Below, piece by piece: positions 8,058 through 10,793 of a stretch of DNA of 10,793 nt. The stretch is from Pararhodospirillum photometricum DSM 122 (GTDB lineage: Bacteria; Pseudomonadota; Alphaproteobacteria; Rhodospirillales; Rhodospirillaceae), in NCBI RefSeq assembly GCF_000284415.1, contig NC_017059.1, positions 1,216,899-1,227,691 on the forward strand, written 5' to 3'. How positions within the stretch are numbered: the stretch's first letter is position 1; each line of letters starts with the position of its first letter. The translations under genes and the position numbers were made by a program. The notes below the pieces were generated by a model. The model was not told where the DNA came from. It ran no database searches and was given only the letters and a program-made list of their open reading frames with translations.

Positions 8058-9523
8058 TCCCCTTGCTCGAGACCTTCAAGGCTCTGATCCGCGAGCGGTG
8101 TGGTCTGACCTTCGACGGCGTGGGAGAGGAACCGCTGGTCCTGGCCCTGGAACGCCGGTTGGCGGCCACGGGACTGGAGGCTGGGGGATATCTGACCCGT
8201 CTTGGGCACGATGAAAGTGAGTTCGCCGAGTTGGTGAGCTTGCTGACCATCAACGAAACCTATTTTTTTCGCGAACCCGAACATATCAGCCTGTTCACCC
8301 AGACGCTCCTGCCTCGGCTTTTGGCCCAACGGGGAGGGACGCCGGTGCGCGTCCTGAGCGCGGGGTGCTCGACGGGCGAAGAACCCTATTCCCTGGCCAT
8401 GGCCCTTCTGGAAACCCACGGCGAGGCGGCCCGCCATCTGGTGAGCATTACCGGGGCCGATATCGACCGGGTGGCGCTGGCCCGGGCCCGCGAGGGCCGT
8501 TATGGGACGTTTTCTTTTCGGACCCTGGAGGCCCACCGGCGGGCGCGCTTCTTCTCGCCCGAGGGCCGCATTGCGCCCGAGGTGGCTGCCATGGTCCACT
8601 TCACGACCTTGAATCTTCTGGCCCCCCCAGAGCCGGAAGAGACCGAGGGGTATGACATCATCTTTTGCCGGAACGTATTCATTTATTTTGAAACACCGAC
8701 CCGGCGTACCATTTTAACGTATTTGCGACAGCGCTTGCGGACTCCTGGTTTTCTTTTGGTCGGACTGTCGGAAACCCTGGCCAATGATTTGGGGGTCCTG
8801 CCCTTGGTACAGGAGGATGGGCTTTTTTATTTCGAGATGCGTTCCCCCGTGCCGGCCACGGCCTCTACTCCCCTGGCGTCGCCCCCCCGCATGCCTGCCC
8901 CTGCCCTGCCCTCGCCGCTTCTGGCGCGGTCTGCCCCTTCTTTTTTTCCCCCGGCTCCGAAGACGCCCCTTGAGCCTGGGCGCCCGTCTTTGGCGCCCCC
9001 TCTCCCTTCGAGCCCCAGGGATCCGGTGCGGGAGGCGCGTCGGCTGATCCAGGACAAGAATCCGGCGCAGGCTCGGGCGGTTCTGGCGCCGGCCCTACGT
9101 GTGGCACCAGAGGGGGACACGTCGCTGCGCCTTCTTGATGCCTTTGCCCTCCTGCATTTGCGCGAAACCGACGCGGCCGAACGGGCCGCGGCCCGGGTTC
9201 TGGAGAGCAACCCTTGGTCGATCGAGGCCAGTCTGATCTTGGGGTTCGCGGCCAGAGCCCGGGGCAATACCCCCGACGCGGTCCGCTGGTTCAAGCAAGC
9301 GGTGTACGCCCGGCACAACTGCTGGGTGGCCCAATACTATCTGGGGGAAGCGCACCGCGCGGCCGGTGCCGATGAACTGGCACGACGCGCCTACCGCCTC
9401 GCCCTGGTTCATCTTGATGCCCACCCTGACCCCGATGGAGGGCTGGGCTTGCCGTTGGGACTGCCGGTCCGCGAGGTCCGCTTCTTGTGCGAGCGTCACG
9501 CCGCTCTGGCCGAAAAGAGGTAA
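8054..9523 (+). CDS. cheR: CheR methyltransferase fused to a C-terminal TPR-like region (FrzF/WspC-like)
   Basis: This enzyme transfers methyl groups from S-adenosylmethionine to receptor glutamates. Residues 1-262 form the CheR module: a short helical N-domain, INETYFFREPEH (66-77), the SAM loop LSAGCSTGEEPYSLA (101-115), ADID (136-139), and IIFCRNVFIYF (202-212). At 238-241 it has LSET where many CheRs have HSES. A low-complexity linker rich in Pro, Ser and Ala (about 264-324) joins a helical C-terminal part (325-489) with TPR-like Ala/Leu-rich helix pairs, for example around 390-418 and 425-452. At 489 residues it is much longer than classical CheR (about 270-290). CheR-TPR fusions are known in FrzF and WspC, where the TPRs tune receptor interaction. 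It starts inside the cheB stop codon and ends 3 bases before cheA. Confidence 0.93.
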   Translation: MIPLLETFKALIRERCGLTFDGVGEEPLVLALERRLAATGLEAGGYLTRLGHDESEFAELVSLLTINETYFFREPEHISLFTQTLLPRLLAQRGGTPVRVLSAGCSTGEEPYSLAMALLETHGEAARHLVSITGADIDRVALARAREGRYGTFSFRTLEAHRRARFFSPEGRIAPEVAAMVHFTTLNLLAPPEPEETEGYDIIFCRNVFIYFETPTRRTILTYLRQRLRTPGFLLVGLSETLANDLGVLPLVQEDGLFYFEMRSPVPATASTPLASPPRMPAPALPSPLLARSAPSFFPPAPKTPLEPGRPSLAPPLPSSPRDPVREARRLIQDKNPAQARAVLAPALRVAPEGDTSLRLLDAFALLHLRETDAAERAAARVLESNPWSIEASLILGFAARARGNTPDAVRWFKQAVYARHNCWVAQYYLGEAHRAAGADELARRAYRLALVHLDAHPDPDGGLGLPLGLPVREVRFLCERHAALAEKR

Positions 9524-9526
9524 GGG

Positions 9527-10793
9527 ATGGCGCTCGATCTCTCCCGTTTCCGGGCCCGGTTCGTCGAGGAAGCCCGCGATCACCTGGAGCAGTTGGACCG
9601 GGGGCTAGCCGCGCTGGAGGCCACCCCTGATGACCGGGAAGCCCTCCACGCCCTGTTTCGCTCGGCCCACACCCTCAAGGGCTCGTCGCGGATGCTGCGC
9701 CTTGTCCCAATCACCGAGGCGGCGCACACCTTGGAGGATGTTTTAGGGGCCTTGCGCGATGCCAGCCTAAGCTTCACCCCCGACATCGGCCGCCTAATAC
9801 GGCGTGGACTCGACGCTCTGGCTGCCCAGGTGGATGCCCTGGCCGAGGGGCAGACACCGGCGGCGCTGGATCCAGCCCTTGCCAAGGCTCTCGGAGCGCT
9901 GGGGCAAGCGCCCTCTCCTTCCCCTTCTGCGGGCGCCCCTGCCCCTCCCCCTGCCCCGCCGCCTGCCTCAGTCGCCCCCTCATCCGTCGCCCCCCTCCCG
10001 TCTACCGCCTCCCCCGAGACCCCGCCGCCCTCCCTTCCCGACCCCAAGCTCAAGACGGCGGAAACGGTGCGGATCCCGGTGTCACGCCTCGACGATCTGA
10101 TCAAGCTGATGGGCGAAGTGGTGTCGTCTCAAGGTCGCCTGCACCAGCGCCTGGCCGACCTCAAGGCTTTGGAGCGGAGCTGGGAGCAGCAAGACACCCA
10201 AGCCGGCCTGCACCGTATTGTACGCACCCTGCGCGATGATGTGTTCGCCCAGGACTTGCTGATGCGCGACCTCCACGCCCGGACCTTGGTCTTGCGAATG
10301 CTTCCCTTGGCTCAGGTCTTTGAGCCGGCGGCAAGACTGGCCCGTGATCTGGCTCAGTCACTGGGCAAGGAGGTGGTCACCCAGGTCTCCGGCATGGATA
10401 TCGAACTCGACCGCCACCTGCTCGACCGCCTGAGCGACCCCGTGGTTCATCTGCTGCGCAACGCGGTCGATCACGGCATTGAGGCACCCGAACGGCGCCT
10501 CAGTCTGGGCAAGCCCCGACACGGCACGCTGCGTCTCACGGCGCGCCAGGATGGGGGCTTTGTCAGTATTGATCTGGCCGATGACGGCGGAGGCCTGCCT
10601 TTGGAGGAGATCCGGGCCAAAGCCCTTCGCAAGGGCCTGATCAGCGCGGACCAAGCGTTAGGCGATAACGACTTGGTAGATTTGGTCTTTTTGCCGGGTT
10701 TCAGTACCAGCGCCATCATCACCGACATCTCGGGACGCGGCGTGGGCATGGATGTCGTCAAGCGTACCATCGTCGATGACCTGCAAGGCACAC
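9527..10793 (+). CDS. cheA: CheA-type chemotaxis histidine kinase, N-terminal part (cut by window edge)
   Basis: This cytoplasmic kinase autophosphorylates in response to receptor state and passes phosphate to CheB and an output regulator. The ATG at 9527 lies 3 bases after the cheR stop, with GAGG at 9517-9520 as ribosome binding site. The frame stays open for 422 codons to the edge. An HPt (P1) domain occupies about 1-105, with phosphorylatable H48 in AHTLKGSSRML. A Pro/Ala/Ser linker (about 127-173) follows. There is no recognisable P2 (CheY-docking) domain before the dimerisation region (about 180-255, containing RLDDLIKLMGEVV) and RMLP (257-260). The ATPase domain shows the N-box HLLRNAVDHGIE (308-319), DDGGGLP (352-358) and SGRGVGMDVVK (402-412). 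The CheW-like domain and any fused receiver would lie beyond the window. Confidence 0.94.
   Translation, partial: MALDLSRFRARFVEEARDHLEQLDRGLAALEATPDDREALHALFRSAHTLKGSSRMLRLVPITEAAHTLEDVLGALRDASLSFTPDIGRLIRRGLDALAAQVDALAEGQTPAALDPALAKALGALGQAPSPSPSAGAPAPPPAPPPASVAPSSVAPLPSTASPETPPPSLPDPKLKTAETVRIPVSRLDDLIKLMGEVVSSQGRLHQRLADLKALERSWEQQDTQAGLHRIVRTLRDDVFAQDLLMRDLHARTLVLRMLPLAQVFEPAARLARDLAQSLGKEVVTQVSGMDIELDRHLLDRLSDPVVHLLRNAVDHGIEAPERRLSLGKPRHGTLRLTARQDGGFVSIDLADDGGGLPLEEIRAKALRKGLISADQALGDNDLVDLVFLPGFSTSAIITDISGRGVGMDVVKRTIVDDLQGT

Noticed and set aside
8850..9020. Frameshift or inserted sequence in cheR, suggested by a shift to C-rich low complexity
   Set aside because: The frame is continuous and enters a sensible helical C-terminal region. 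Pro-rich linkers between CheR and TPR modules fit a multi-domain protein.

Overview
The window looks like chromosomal DNA from a GC-rich alphaproteobacterium, most likely in the Rhodospirillaceae (Rhodospirillum/Pararhodospirillum type). This is inferred from the strong G/C bias at third codon positions, the alphaproteobacterial look of the GAPDH and PGK proteins, and the style of the chemosensory genes. No mobile element, tRNA or CRISPR array is visible. All complete genes lie on the + strand; only the truncated gene at the left edge is on the - strand.

Region 1 (1-453). The 5' end of a leftward polyphosphate:AMP phosphotransferase/PPK2-family gene is followed by a 300-bp divergent intergenic region. 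That region carries a good sigma70-type promoter (278-307) facing gap. Between promoter and gene lies a G/C-run-rich foldable block (326-400). Its minus strand resembles the tip of bacterial small SRP (4.5S) RNA but lacks part of the conserved core. Between 154 and 277 I see only the ribosome binding site of the leftward gene and a short GGGGC/GCCCC palindrome.

Region 2 (454-2771). This is lower glycolysis/Calvin-cycle carbon metabolism: gap (glyceraldehyde-3-phosphate dehydrogenase), then pgk (phosphoglycerate kinase), which catalyse consecutive reactions. A strong intrinsic terminator plus a second small inverted repeat lies between them, so they are probably not a simple unbroken operon.

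Region 3 (2772-5030). A terminator follows pgk. A secreted soluble lytic murein transglycosylase (Slt, GH23) comes next and starts at a GTG. A large, nearly perfect stem-loop follows it.

Region 4 (5031-10793). A tightly packed chemosensory operon: a transmembrane methyl-accepting receptor, cheB (methylesterase), cheR fused to a C-terminal TPR-like region (methyltransferase), and the start of cheA (histidine kinase, cut by the window edge). CheR and CheB adjust receptor methylation, and the receptor controls CheA autophosphorylation. The CheR-TPR fusion, the apparent absence of a P2 domain in CheA and the unusual receptor tip resemble Frz/Wsp-type (alternative-output) systems more than a classical flagellar Che operon. 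The output protein and CheW are not in view; they may lie downstream or be fused to CheA.
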